From: JAGLOK01 sp963676355
GTDB taxonomy: Bacteria > Bacillota > Clostridia > Christensenellales > UMGS416
Reading direction: 5' to 3'
DNA length: 64,000 nucleotides
Assembly (NCBI GenBank): GCA_963676355.1
Contig: OY781093.1
Location: 2,418,001 to 2,482,000, forward strand
Shown: positions 43,075 to 50,269 of the stretch, in pieces
How positions within the stretch are numbered: position 1 is the stretch's first letter
How the letters are laid out: the number at the start of each line of letters is the position of its first letter
Notes under the pieces: model-generated
Seen by the model: only the letters and a program-made list of their open reading frames with translations
Told to the model about the DNA's origin: nothing
Database searches by the model: none
Position numbers and translations under genes: made by a program

Positions 43075-43634
43075 TGAGAAATCTTAATGTGAAAAAACTT
43101 ACTCTTTCCTCCATGATGCTTGCGCTTTTGATTGTTAGTGCATTTATTTCAATCCCAATGCCGCATCTAAAATTTACACTTCAAACACTAATTTTATTTG
43201 TTATAAGTGCCCTGCTTAGCCCAATATATTCATTTAGCACGGTCCTTGTATATATAGTTCTTGGACTTATCGGACTTCCAGTGTTTTCAAGCGGTAGCGG
43301 ATTAGCTTATGTTCTCAATCCTTCTTTTGGGTTCATCCTAGGCTTTCTAGCCGCAGCTCCTGCAATGTCATTTATTATGAGAATAGAATTCTCTAACAAA
43401 CTTATAAGATATATAATAGCATGCCTAACAGGTATCATCATTATTTATCTAATCGGCTTACCATACTTATATTACATAGTAAAAGTTTATATGGGCGTTG
43501 ATATTACATTAAAATATGCCATAATAACTTACGGACTAATGTATTTGCCATTTGATGTCCTAAAAGCAGCTGTTGCTTATCCAATAGCTAGCAATAAAGC
43601 CATAATCAGCCTAACCGCTAAACAAGAAGCATGA
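43074..43634 (+). CDS. bioY: Biotin transporter BioY (ECF substrate-binding subunit)
   Basis: A 186-residue membrane protein with six helices, the S component of the biotin ECF transporter. Diagnostic stretches are KFTLQTLILFVISALLSP, LGLIGLPVFSSGSGLAYVLNPSFGFILGF and the C-terminal LPFDVLKAAVAYPIA. Energy-coupling subunits are not adjacent and are presumably the shared EcfAAT module elsewhere. The BirA-type operator strongly supports the biotin assignment. Confidence 0.95.
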   Translation: MRNLNVKKLTLSSMMLALLIVSAFISIPMPHLKFTLQTLILFVISALLSPIYSFSTVLVYIVLGLIGLPVFSSGSGLAYVLNPSFGFILGFLAAAPAMSFIMRIEFSNKLIRYIIACLTGIIIIYLIGLPYLYYIVKVYMGVDITLKYAIITYGLMYLPFDVLKAAVAYPIASNKAIISLTAKQEA

Positions 43635-43690
43635 TTTCTCAAATATACATAGTACCAATTATATAGTTCAAATATAATTATTGCAACCAG

Positions 43691-43726
43691 GGCAAGTGAT
43701 TATTCATTAAAATACTTGCTCTTTTA
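43691..43726 (+). terminator. Terminator after bioY
   Basis: A GGCAAGT/ACTTGCT stem with a long loop (43691-43697 with 43714-43720), followed by CTTTTATT. It lies 55 bases after the bioY stop. Confidence 0.6.
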
Positions 43727-43758
43727 TTATATGATTTTTATTAATAAAAAATCGTTTT

Positions 43759-45000
43759 TTATCTCATTGAATAGCCATGAGCCTCAACTGTCTTTTTAAG
43801 GTTATCATAACTTATTTTCCCCCAGACTTTAAGGCTTTTGCTATCAAAATCAACTAACACATTTTCAACACCTTCTTGTCCACGCACTGCAGCTTCAAGC
43901 CCTGATGCGCAATGCTTGCAATCCATACCTTCCACGCTGTATTCATTCTCTGGTGCAGTTTTTAGTTTTATACCTGCAGAAAGTTTTCCAATAAAATTAG
44001 CTAGCTGCCTTAAGGAATAAAACAAAACTAACGCTATAAACCCACTGGCAACTATTGTCTGAAATGTAGTATAGGTCATACCCGCCTCAGAGGTGCTTAG
44101 GAAAGCAAATTGAACATCATAAACTCCAACAATATAATCAAGCAACAGGCCAAAACCTAATGCAGAAATAGCTGCTGAAACAAAATAAACTACTGTGTTC
44201 TTCTTACCAAATTTCTTTGAAATCATAACAAGTGATGCAGCATTTGTGAAAGGTCCCATAAACAAAAATACATACGCGGCTCCCGGCGATAATCCTTTCG
44301 CCATAAGCATTACTGCAATCGGTATAGATGACGTTGAGCAGATATACATAGGTGCTCCCAAAGCAATCATTATAAGCATTGATACAATACCGCTCCCCAA
44401 GCCAACTGATGCAATAAACTCCGCAGGGATTAAAACTCCTATAAAAGCTGCGATTACCAATCCCAAAAGAAAGTGAACGGCTATATCTTGTGTAAACTCA
44501 CCGAAAGCATATTTAAATGAATTGACTACTCTTTCCTTTATTCCTTTTTTCTCTTCATTATTGTCTAAAGCCTTTTCCTCTTCCGAACCAACTTTATTAC
44601 CAAAAAGTTTGATTCCTATTCCACCTACAACACCTGATACAAATGCAGCCATTGGTCGATACCATGCAAACAAAGGTCCCATAAGCCCGTATGTCGCAAT
44701 TATTGAATCAGCACCAGTCTGTGGCGTAGATATCAAAAAAGACATAGCAGAAGCTTTTGAAGCTCCTTTATCCCTAAGGTATAGTCCCGTTGGTACAACT
44801 CCGCATGAACATAAAGGAAGTGGAACGCCCATTATTGATGCTTTTATAATCGACCAAACTCCGCTGCCACCCAAATGTTTAGCTATCCATTGTTTTTTGA
44901 TGAAGATATTTAATGCACCAACAAGTACAAGCCCAATTACCATGTAAAATCCCATGTCAATTGCCAACGTCAGTAGGCTCTGTAAAAAATCGCGTATCAT
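43759..45000 (-). CDS. SO_0444-type Cu/Zn efflux permease with HMA domain
   Basis: A 413-residue permease. Residues 1-340 form about ten membrane helices in two repeats of the DUF318/ArsP-like permease family, with PLPLCSCGVVPTGLYLRDKG and, in the second half, GAPMYICSTSSIPIAVMLMAKGLSPGAAYVFLFMGP. After a short linker the C-terminal ~65 residues are a heavy-metal-associated domain with the metal-binding GMDCKHCASGLE. The fusion and the ArsR-type gene just upstream point to export of copper, zinc or a related metal. It begins at the base where the regulator gene ends. Confidence 0.88.
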   Translation of the reverse strand: MIRDFLQSLLTLAIDMGFYMVIGLVLVGALNIFIKKQWIAKHLGGSGVWSIIKASIMGVPLPLCSCGVVPTGLYLRDKGASKASAMSFLISTPQTGADSIIATYGLMGPLFAWYRPMAAFVSGVVGGIGIKLFGNKVGSEEEKALDNNEEKKGIKERVVNSFKYAFGEFTQDIAVHFLLGLVIAAFIGVLIPAEFIASVGLGSGIVSMLIMIALGAPMYICSTSSIPIAVMLMAKGLSPGAAYVFLFMGPFTNAASLVMISKKFGKKNTVVYFVSAAISALGFGLLLDYIVGVYDVQFAFLSTSEAGMTYTTFQTIVASGFIALVLFYSLRQLANFIGKLSAGIKLKTAPENEYSVEGMDCKHCASGLEAAVRGQEGVENVLVDFDSKSLKVWGKISYDNLKKTVEAHGYSMR

Positions 45001-45320
45001 TAAAACTCTCCCCTGTGACTTAAATGTCCAAATGCCGTCTCAATTAAGACAGCTACATGTTCATCATCAAGCTCATAAATGCTGAGTTTGCCCCGCTTTT
45101 CATATTTAACTAAATGGCTTTGTCTTAAAACCCTAAGCTGATGAGAAACAAGCGAAGGACTGAGACCTGTCTTTTCTGAAATATCGTTAACACAAAGCGA
45201 CTCATCAAAAAGGCTGTACAAAATGCTAAGCCTTCCCCTATCACCAAAGACTCTAAAAAATTCTGCTATCTTATTTAATGTGGCTACATCTTTAATTATT
45301 TGATGCTTTTTTTCTTTCAT
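45000..45320 (-). CDS. ArsR/SmtB-family metal-responsive repressor
   Basis: A 106-residue winged-helix repressor. The recognition helix region is ISEKTGLSPSLVSHQLRVLRQSHLVKYEKRGKLSIYELDD; the alpha-3 motif DESLCVNDIS has only one Cys where ArsR/CadC types have two, and the C-terminal DDEHVAVLIETAFGHLSH carries Asp/His residues of an alpha-5 zinc site as in SmtB/CzrA. A zinc-type sensor is therefore favoured. The start at 45320 has CTGGAG upstream. It precedes the permease, its probable target. Confidence 0.9.
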   Translation of the reverse strand: MKEKKHQIIKDVATLNKIAEFFRVFGDRGRLSILYSLFDESLCVNDISEKTGLSPSLVSHQLRVLRQSHLVKYEKRGKLSIYELDDEHVAVLIETAFGHLSHRGEF

Positions 45321-45348
45321 TTGAACTCCAGTAAAATTTAATTTCATC

Positions 45349-45362
45349 TGAACGTCTGTTCA
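45349..45362. promoter_or_regulatory. Operator candidate for the ArsR/SmtB repressor
   Basis: TGAAC and GTTCA form an exact inverted repeat across four bases, matching the core of SmtB/CzrA-type operators. It lies between the -10 and the repressor gene start. Confidence 0.7.
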
Positions 45363-45371
45363 TACGTTTAT

Positions 45372-45398
45372 ATTATATCACTCGAAAAAGATTGTCAA
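45372..45398 (-). promoter_or_regulatory. Promoter of the repressor-permease operon
   Basis: On the minus strand, consensus -35 TTGACA (45393-45398) and -10 TATAAT (45372-45377) with a short 15-base spacer; a TAATAT two bases on gives 17. The -35 abuts the terminator of the DUF3021 gene. Confidence 0.65.
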
Positions 45399-45399
45399 C

Positions 45400-45432
45400 A
45401 AAAAAAGAAGCCATTTAATTTGGCTTCTTTTT
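45400..45432. terminator. Terminator after the LytTR-DUF3021 operon
   Basis: A perfect 10-base stem (45404-45413 with 45421-45430), loop of seven, with long T runs in both directions. It lies about 33 bases after the stop at 45465. Confidence 0.8.
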
Positions 45433-45464
45433 AAATGCATTTATTTGTTAAAATCCTGAAACAT

Positions 45465-45896
45465 TTAATTGGTATTTTCTTTAATTGATTTGATTTTTTC
45501 CAGCATTACTTTCGCATCTCTTTTTTCATGAAAGACATTTGCTAGAGTTACAGCTATATACGCTGTTGTAAAAATTACAAATTTGCTTATATAATTAATA
45601 GGTGATGATAATGGTAGAAATGTACCATTAAATATCACTCCTTCTAAAACATTTAGCGCAGCAAAACCCAGTATGAAATGTATTATATAAGAAACTTTCA
45701 AATTGAATTTTTCTAAATCGAATATAAACTGAGATAAACCCAACACAAATCCAAGTGACGCCCCAAACAACAATGTCTTTCTATATACCTCTAAGGATAA
45801 GTTGCCATTATTAATTAAACCAATAGCTAATACCAAACTAATTACTACTATTGTCTTTTCTGTTGTATATATCGCATTCTTTATAATTTTCATCAT
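45465..45896 (-). CDS. DUF3021 membrane protein
   Basis: A 143-residue protein with four hydrophobic helices (about 13-30, 42-60, 68-90, 103-122) and a charged C-terminal tail HEKRDAKVMLEKIKSIKEN. The DUF3021 family is found almost always after a LytTR regulator, as here with a 1-base gap, and such membrane partners can hold the regulator inactive. The signal it senses is unknown. Confidence 0.88.
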   Translation of the reverse strand: MMKIIKNAIYTTEKTIVVISLVLAIGLINNGNLSLEVYRKTLLFGASLGFVLGLSQFIFDLEKFNLKVSYIIHFILGFAALNVLEGVIFNGTFLPLSSPINYISKFVIFTTAYIAVTLANVFHEKRDAKVMLEKIKSIKENTN

Positions 45897-45897
45897 T

Positions 45898-46338
45898 TTA
45901 GACTCCTAATCTTTTTTTAATATCGCTATAGTAAGTTCTGCTTGAATATTCTTGTCTACCACTTTCCATCTTGAAAATAAGCTTTTTGTTGAAGATTGGT
46001 GACAAATAATCTACCTTCTCAATATTGACAATCGATGATTTTGAAATTCTCATAAAATTTTTGTTTTCATATTTATTCTCTAATTCGAAAAGCTTATTAT
46101 TTACCATATATTCTGTGCCATTGGCAAGAAACATAACGCTGCCATCATAAGAATAAAAAAGCTCTATATTCTTCAAATTAACAAGATAAATTTTTTCGCC
46201 AATTTTTCCTGCCACCGAATTTGTGCTTTTGCTTTCCAATGACTGAATAATGCTTTGGGCATTATCGTTTTCTGGCGAAACCGTAAGAACAATTTCATCT
46301 ACACCAAGCCTCTCATCAAACTGTAAGTTAATCTTCAT
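45898..46338 (-). CDS. LytTR-family DNA-binding regulator
   Basis: A 146-residue protein: a short N-terminal domain (MKINLQFDERLGVDEIVLTV), then a LytTR domain from about residue 50, with IEKVDYLSPIFN, NKNFMRISKSSIVNIEKV and RTYYSDIKKRLGV. LytTR domains bind direct repeats. No response-regulator receiver domain is present; control is expected from the DUF3021 partner. The start at 46338 is supported by GAGGTATAAA before the ATG. Confidence 0.9.
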   Translation of the reverse strand: MKINLQFDERLGVDEIVLTVSPENDNAQSIIQSLESKSTNSVAGKIGEKIYLVNLKNIELFYSYDGSVMFLANGTEYMVNNKLFELENKYENKNFMRISKSSIVNIEKVDYLSPIFNKKLIFKMESGRQEYSSRTYYSDIKKRLGV

Positions 46339-46412
46339 TTTATACCTCTTTTTTAAGTGCACTTTATAAATACAATCTATCATTTAAATAATAATCTGAC
46401 AATTAAATATAA

Positions 46413-46441
46413 CTAAGTGGTACGATATGACACCTAAGTTG
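46413..46441. promoter_or_regulatory. Direct repeats 21 bp apart, candidate LytTR binding site
   Basis: CTAAGTGG (46413-46420) and CTAAGTTG (46434-46441) are direct repeats whose starts are 21 bases apart, two turns of the helix, 75-103 bases before the LytTR gene start. LytTR regulators bind paired direct repeats with this kind of phasing, so autoregulation is plausible. Confidence 0.55.
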
Positions 46442-46795
46442 CACTATATTTTAATGAAATCAGTATTATATCTAATATCGTTTGCTATGGTTTCTTAAAT
46501 TTAATATAAAAAATTGGTTAATATATGTCTTCTGCTTACATATTTTCTTTTAAAACTATTGTCACGCTTCAAGTTTGCACACAAACTCTTGGGCACTCAA
46601 GCTCCAACAAAAAGACGCCTTCTGCAGTCACCTTTTCTTCGCTTTCATAGTTTCTTGATTTGCATAATTACAACTATATCGCATTGCGCTTGCTACGTGT
46701 AATGAGAATCATCTTCGCATACTTAATATGCTCATAAACTTGTTTTGTTTAACGAAACATTGGACTTCGTTCAACGCCCAACTCGCCTTACGAAA
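46442..46795. other. Gene-free stretch
   Basis: About 350 bases between the LytTR gene and the tRNA cluster. Short open frames exist but have no ribosome site or recognisable protein, and base composition is mixed, less AT-rich than other gaps. I see no RNA gene fold or repeat apart from a small AACGAA/TTCGTT hairpin near 46752. Confidence 0.5.
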
Positions 46796-46827
46796 AAAAG
46801 ACAGATACATAAATGTATCTGTCTTTT
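46796..46827 (-). terminator. Strong terminator of the tRNA cluster
   Basis: A perfect 15-base stem (46796-46810 with 46813-46827) starts 3 bases after the last tRNA; the stem itself ends in a T run on the minus strand. Confidence 0.85.
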
Positions 46828-46829
46828 AA

Positions 46830-46903
46830 TGGAGCGGGTGATGGGAATCGAACCCACGTAACCAGCTTGGAAGGCTGGGGCTCTACCATTGAGCTACACC
46901 CGC
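46830..46903 (-). tRNA. tRNA-Gly (anticodon TCC)
   Basis: Cloverleaf read on the minus strand: acceptor GCGGGTG with CACCCGC, anticodon loop CTTCCAA, T loop GGTTCGATTCC, and an encoded CCA end. Confidence 0.95.
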
Positions 46904-46910
46904 ATAATTT

Positions 46911-46986
46911 TGGAGCGGGAGACGGGGCTCGAACCCGCTACCTTCGCCATGGCAAGGCGACGCTCTACCAAATGAGCTACTCTCGC
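46911..46986 (-). tRNA. tRNA-Gly (anticodon GCC)
   Basis: Anticodon stem TCGCC/GGCGA with loop TTGCCAT, T arm GCGGG/CCCGT-type with TTCGAGC, CCA encoded. The acceptor stem has one A-C mismatch at pair 4-69. Confidence 0.95.
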
Positions 46987-47064
46987 ATATTATACAAGTA
47001 ACGTTTATTAACCATACCCTTTAGCAAAACTCACTTTAATCGTATTGCCTTCGGGAAAATTTTA

Positions 47065-47150
47065 TGGTGCGGGCGGAGAGACTTGAACTCACACGCCCAG
47101 AGGGCACTAGATCCTAAATCTAGCGCGTCTGCCAATTCCGCCACGCCCGC
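47065..47150 (-). tRNA. tRNA-Leu (anticodon TAG)
   Basis: Long class II tRNA with variable arm; acceptor GCGGGCG/CGCCCGC, anticodon stem CTAGA/TCTAG with loop TTTAGGA, T loop TTCAAGT, CCA encoded. Confidence 0.95.
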
Positions 47151-47225
47151 ACACAATCTGCAAACGCTTAGGCCTAAGCATTGCGATTTTAGAAAATTTT
47201 CGAGAGAGATTATAAATCTCTCTCT

Positions 47226-47301
47226 TGGTGATTCATCGGAGATTCGAACTCCGGACACCTGGATTAAAAGTCCAGTGCTCTACCGACTGAGCTAATGAAT
47301 C
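47226..47301 (-). tRNA. tRNA-Lys (anticodon TTT)
   Basis: Acceptor GATTCAT/ATGAATC, anticodon stem CTGGA/TCCAG with loop CTTTTAA, T loop TTCGAAT, CCA encoded. Confidence 0.95.
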
Positions 47302-47318
47302 ATACAATCATTATATTA

Positions 47319-47393
47319 TGGCTGGGGCGGTAGGATTCGAACCTACGAGTGCAGGAGTCAAAGTCCTGTGCCTTACCGCTTGGCGACGCCCCA
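47319..47393 (-). tRNA. tRNA-Gln (anticodon TTG)
   Basis: Acceptor TGGGGCG/CGCCCCA, anticodon loop CTTTGAC, T loop TTCGAAT, CCA encoded. The T1-A72 pair is usual for tRNA-Gln. Confidence 0.95.
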
Positions 47394-47405
47394 TTGACAT
47401 AAAAT

Positions 47406-47483
47406 TGGGGTGAAAGATGGGACTCGAACCCACGGTCTCCAGGGCCACAACCTGGCGCTTTAACCTACTAAGCTACAATCACC
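47406..47483 (-). tRNA. tRNA-His (anticodon GTG)
   Basis: Anticodon stem CCAGG/CCTGG with loop TTGTGGC; the G at -1 and C73 typical of tRNA-His are encoded, as is CCA. The acceptor stem GTGATTG against CTTTCAC has two T-T mismatches (pairs 5-68 and 6-67), see findings. Confidence 0.93.
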
Positions 47484-47487
47484 ACAT

Positions 47488-47564
47488 TGGCGCGTCTGCG
47501 GGGATTCGAACCCAGGGCCTACGGCTTAGAAGGCCGTTGCTCTATCCTGCTGAGCTACAGACGC
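47488..47564 (-). tRNA. tRNA-Arg (anticodon TCT)
   Basis: First gene of the cluster. Acceptor GCGTCTG/CAGACGC, anticodon stem ACGGC/GCCGT with loop CTTCTAA, T loop TTCGAAT, CCA encoded. Confidence 0.95.
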
Positions 47565-47588
47565 ACACCGTACGCTTTTGTCGCCGAT

Positions 47589-47617
47589 AATATAATATAT
47601 CGCTTGACGTTTGGCAA
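47589..47617 (-). promoter_or_regulatory. Promoter of the tRNA cluster
   Basis: Minus strand -35 TTGCCA (47612-47617), 17-base spacer, -10 TATATT (47589-47594), 25 bases before tRNA-Arg. Upstream to 47831 the DNA is AT-rich with no gene seen. Confidence 0.65.
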
Positions 47618-47831
47618 TTATACCATAGCAACGCAACCTGTGTCAATAAAACATTGCGACCAATTTTACATTTTATTTATACACACATAATATATAAAAT
47701 TTACTGCTAATTAGCACACAAATAATTCATGTTTTATGCAATGCTTTAAAGCCTTTTGCATTATACCATACCGACAATCAAAATCAATAGCAAAAATAAA
47801 AAACATATATTTTTTTACTAATAAAATTTAA

Positions 47832-48974
47832 TTATCTGCGTTTATTTATTCCAAATAACTTCTCCAACCTAGACATTATATATCCCTTTCTTGGATAAAG
47901 CTCATACTTACTTGGGTTTCTCGGAACAGCAACAATTCCTAAATCCCCTATTCCATTGCTATAGTCCTTATATTCGCCTTCAAACGATTTCTCTCCTCGT
48001 TCATATTTAGCCCAAATAAACGGAGGTTTTTCTTCCAAAAATGCATTTAAAGCCTCAAAGCTTACGATTCTCTTGTCATTAATATGCGTTATATTATCAC
48101 CGGCTTCTATGCCCATTTCATATGCTGGCGTTTCCATATAAACAAACAACACTTTAATACCAGTATCATCGGCAACAAATAAATATTTTTTCTTGTTATT
48201 ATTTATTAATTCAAAAATCAACCATATCAAAAACAAGAACAACGATACAGCAATTCCCAATACAGCAAATAAATCTGTACCTATTATCGAAAATAGCGTG
48301 ATTAACATCCCCGATGCTGTTGCAAAAATTCCATTTCTTCTAAAATGTGCTTTCGGTGTTTCTTTATTTATTCTTATTTCAGAAAAAAATATAAGCACTA
48401 TCATTGAAATAGCCACAACAGGACTATTTGATATCGAAGCAGATATCGCCGCAGCCGGCATTATCCATGCTGTCTTAAATATATGTTCACCCTGAATCGT
48501 GCCGTCTTTTTCCTGCTGCATAATTGGATATGTGTCTTTTTTACCAAGTAAATATAATATTCCAATTATCGCCTGATACAGACCTGCATAAAGTAATATG
48601 CTATTAATTGTTTTAAAAGATTCAAAAAACAGTGCAAGCAATCCCAACACAAATGCTGCAAATAATATTCCAAGTGTTTCTTTTCCTTTAACAGAAAAAG
48701 CTAAGCTCATAAACCAAAACCCTATGACATATAGAATGTCTAATGCTTTATCTGTTTTGTATATAAAGAATGTGGCAGCTGAAGCCAATAAAAATGAAAA
48801 CAGCAAATTACCACCAAGATTATTATTTTCTTTTTCTTCTATTAATGGTGCATATGCAAGAGATGCTTCAATAGTGTGTTTTATAAGTGAGCGCCACATC
48901 ACTACACCGAGAAGTGTCATCCACAAAAACGGGCTGTTAAAAACCCACTCTATAAGTCTTGAAGCAATATCCAT
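47832..48974 (-). CDS. Polytopic PDZ-domain membrane protein (MinJ-like position)
   Basis: A 380-residue protein with about seven or eight membrane helices in residues 15-255 and a C-terminal cytosolic or external PDZ domain (about 265-345: AYEMGIEAGDNITHINDKRIVSFEALNAFLEE). In Bacillus the PDZ membrane protein MinJ, which links DivIVA to MinD at division sites, is encoded next to the CtpB protease; the same layout occurs here, with the two genes sharing one base. That makes a MinJ-like role possible, but sequence identity is not obvious by eye. PDZ domain is clear; function is inference. Confidence 0.75.
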   Translation of the reverse strand: MDIASRLIEWVFNSPFLWMTLLGVVMWRSLIKHTIEASLAYAPLIEEKENNNLGGNLLFSFLLASAATFFIYKTDKALDILYVIGFWFMSLAFSVKGKETLGILFAAFVLGLLALFFESFKTINSILLYAGLYQAIIGILYLLGKKDTYPIMQQEKDGTIQGEHIFKTAWIMPAAAISASISNSPVVAISMIVLIFFSEIRINKETPKAHFRRNGIFATASGMLITLFSIIGTDLFAVLGIAVSLFLFLIWLIFELINNNKKKYLFVADDTGIKVLFVYMETPAYEMGIEAGDNITHINDKRIVSFEALNAFLEEKPPFIWAKYERGEKSFEGEYKDYSNGIGDLGIVAVPRNPSKYELYPRKGYIMSRLEKLFGINKRR

Positions 48975-50251
48975 CAGCGCACCGTGTAATCTCCTGTCAT
49001 AATATCCTTAACAACTTCGATAGCTTTTTGCATTTGATTGTCCTTATCAGACAAAAGCAAATTGTAATCATCTTTTACTTCTTCGTTAAGAACTACTTCA
49101 ATATCCGGAATTATCCCAACATCTTGAGGACATCTGCCACTTGGAGTTAGGTATTTGCTTGATGTATATCTCAACAATGCTCCATCCTGATAAGGGTTAA
49201 AGCTCTGAGCCACGCCTTTTCCATATGTAGTCTCGCCTATTATCACACCAATGCCATCGTAGTCCTGTATAGCACCAGACAGAAGTTCAGAAGCACTTGC
49301 ACTATGTTCATTTACAAGTACAACAAGAGGCAATCCAAGGTATTTCGCATCAGAGTTATCTATCTGACGATTTCCTTTGTTGTCAATGAGGGTAATTATC
49401 GTTCCCTTGGGAAGAAGTGTGTCAGCTATATCAACAACTATTCCTTTATCTCCGCCGGGATTATACCTCAAGTCAAGTATCAGTCCTTCCATTCCATCTT
49501 CCATAAGCTCATCTACAGCCTGATGGAACAAATCACCGCAGTTTCCATTAAACTCAACTAGTTTTATGTATCCGATATTTCCTTCAACCATATGCCACTC
49601 TGCACGCTCTGCAATAATTATTGCTCTTGTCATCGGCATATCAATTTCTTCATTATCTCTTAAAACCGTTACAACGACTTCAGTTCCCTCTTCGCCTTTA
49701 ACCATATCTACAACTTCGTTAGCTTCAAGGCCAATTACATCCTCGCCGTCCACTTTGTAAATAATGTCTCCCGGCATAAATCCGGCTTTTTCTGCAGGGG
49801 TATCTCTATACACCTGAGTAACAGTAAGAATGTTTTTTTCTTGGTCGATATTTACCACAACACCGATGCCGCCATACTCGCCTTCATTTTCCTTATAAAA
49901 CTGTTGAGCTTCCTCAGCAGTAAAATATGTGGCATATTTGTCGCCGCTGGCGTTAACCAAACCTTTAATCGCGCCTTCAATCATTGTATCTTCATCTATC
50001 TCGCCAATATAATGCTCGCCTATAAACTGATAAGCTTCTTCAACGCGCTTATATTTTTGCATATCTTCATCAGTTATTGAAATCGTGCCCATGCTCCCCT
50101 GTCCAAGAGCATAAGGCGCAATATACATGAATGTAAATATCGTAATTGCTGCAACTATCACCACAAGTAGTAGCGCAGACAAAAAAAGTGAACCTTTTCT
50201 TATCTTCAAGTATCTTTTATCATTAGTTTCATTATTTTGATTATATTGCAT
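48974..50251 (-). CDS. S41-family C-terminal processing protease (CtpA/CtpB type)
   Basis: A 425-residue membrane-anchored serine protease. An N-terminal helix (GSLFLSALLLVVIVAAITIF) is followed by a tail-like cap, a PDZ domain near 110-195 (VYRDTPAEKAGFMPGDIIYKVDG) and the S41 domain with LILDLRYNPGGD, the catalytic Ser in NEHSASASELLSGAI and Lys in GETTYGKGVAQS. CtpB-type proteases cut signalling proteins outside the membrane, including in sporulation. Start at 50251 has TTGGAGATAAAA upstream. It is coupled to the PDZ membrane protein. Confidence 0.92.
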   Translation of the reverse strand: MQYNQNNETNDKRYLKIRKGSLFLSALLLVVIVAAITIFTFMYIAPYALGQGSMGTISITDEDMQKYKRVEEAYQFIGEHYIGEIDEDTMIEGAIKGLVNASGDKYATYFTAEEAQQFYKENEGEYGGIGVVVNIDQEKNILTVTQVYRDTPAEKAGFMPGDIIYKVDGEDVIGLEANEVVDMVKGEEGTEVVVTVLRDNEEIDMPMTRAIIIAERAEWHMVEGNIGYIKLVEFNGNCGDLFHQAVDELMEDGMEGLILDLRYNPGGDKGIVVDIADTLLPKGTIITLIDNKGNRQIDNSDAKYLGLPLVVLVNEHSASASELLSGAIQDYDGIGVIIGETTYGKGVAQSFNPYQDGALLRYTSSKYLTPSGRCPQDVGIIPDIEVVLNEEVKDDYNLLLSDKDNQMQKAIEVVKDIMTGDYTVR

Positions 50252-50269
50252 TTTTATCTCCAAATAAAT

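Noticed and set aside
46514..46702. 62-residue open frame in the gap before the tRNA cluster
   Set aside because: No ribosome site, cysteine-rich hydrophobic translation without any recognisable pattern, and it lies in a region with several equally long chance frames.
46813..47690. Open frames of 62-75 residues across the tRNA region on both strands
   Set aside because: They are translations of tRNA genes in wrong frames (for example runs like GAGDGNRTHVTSLEG), a known annotation artefact.
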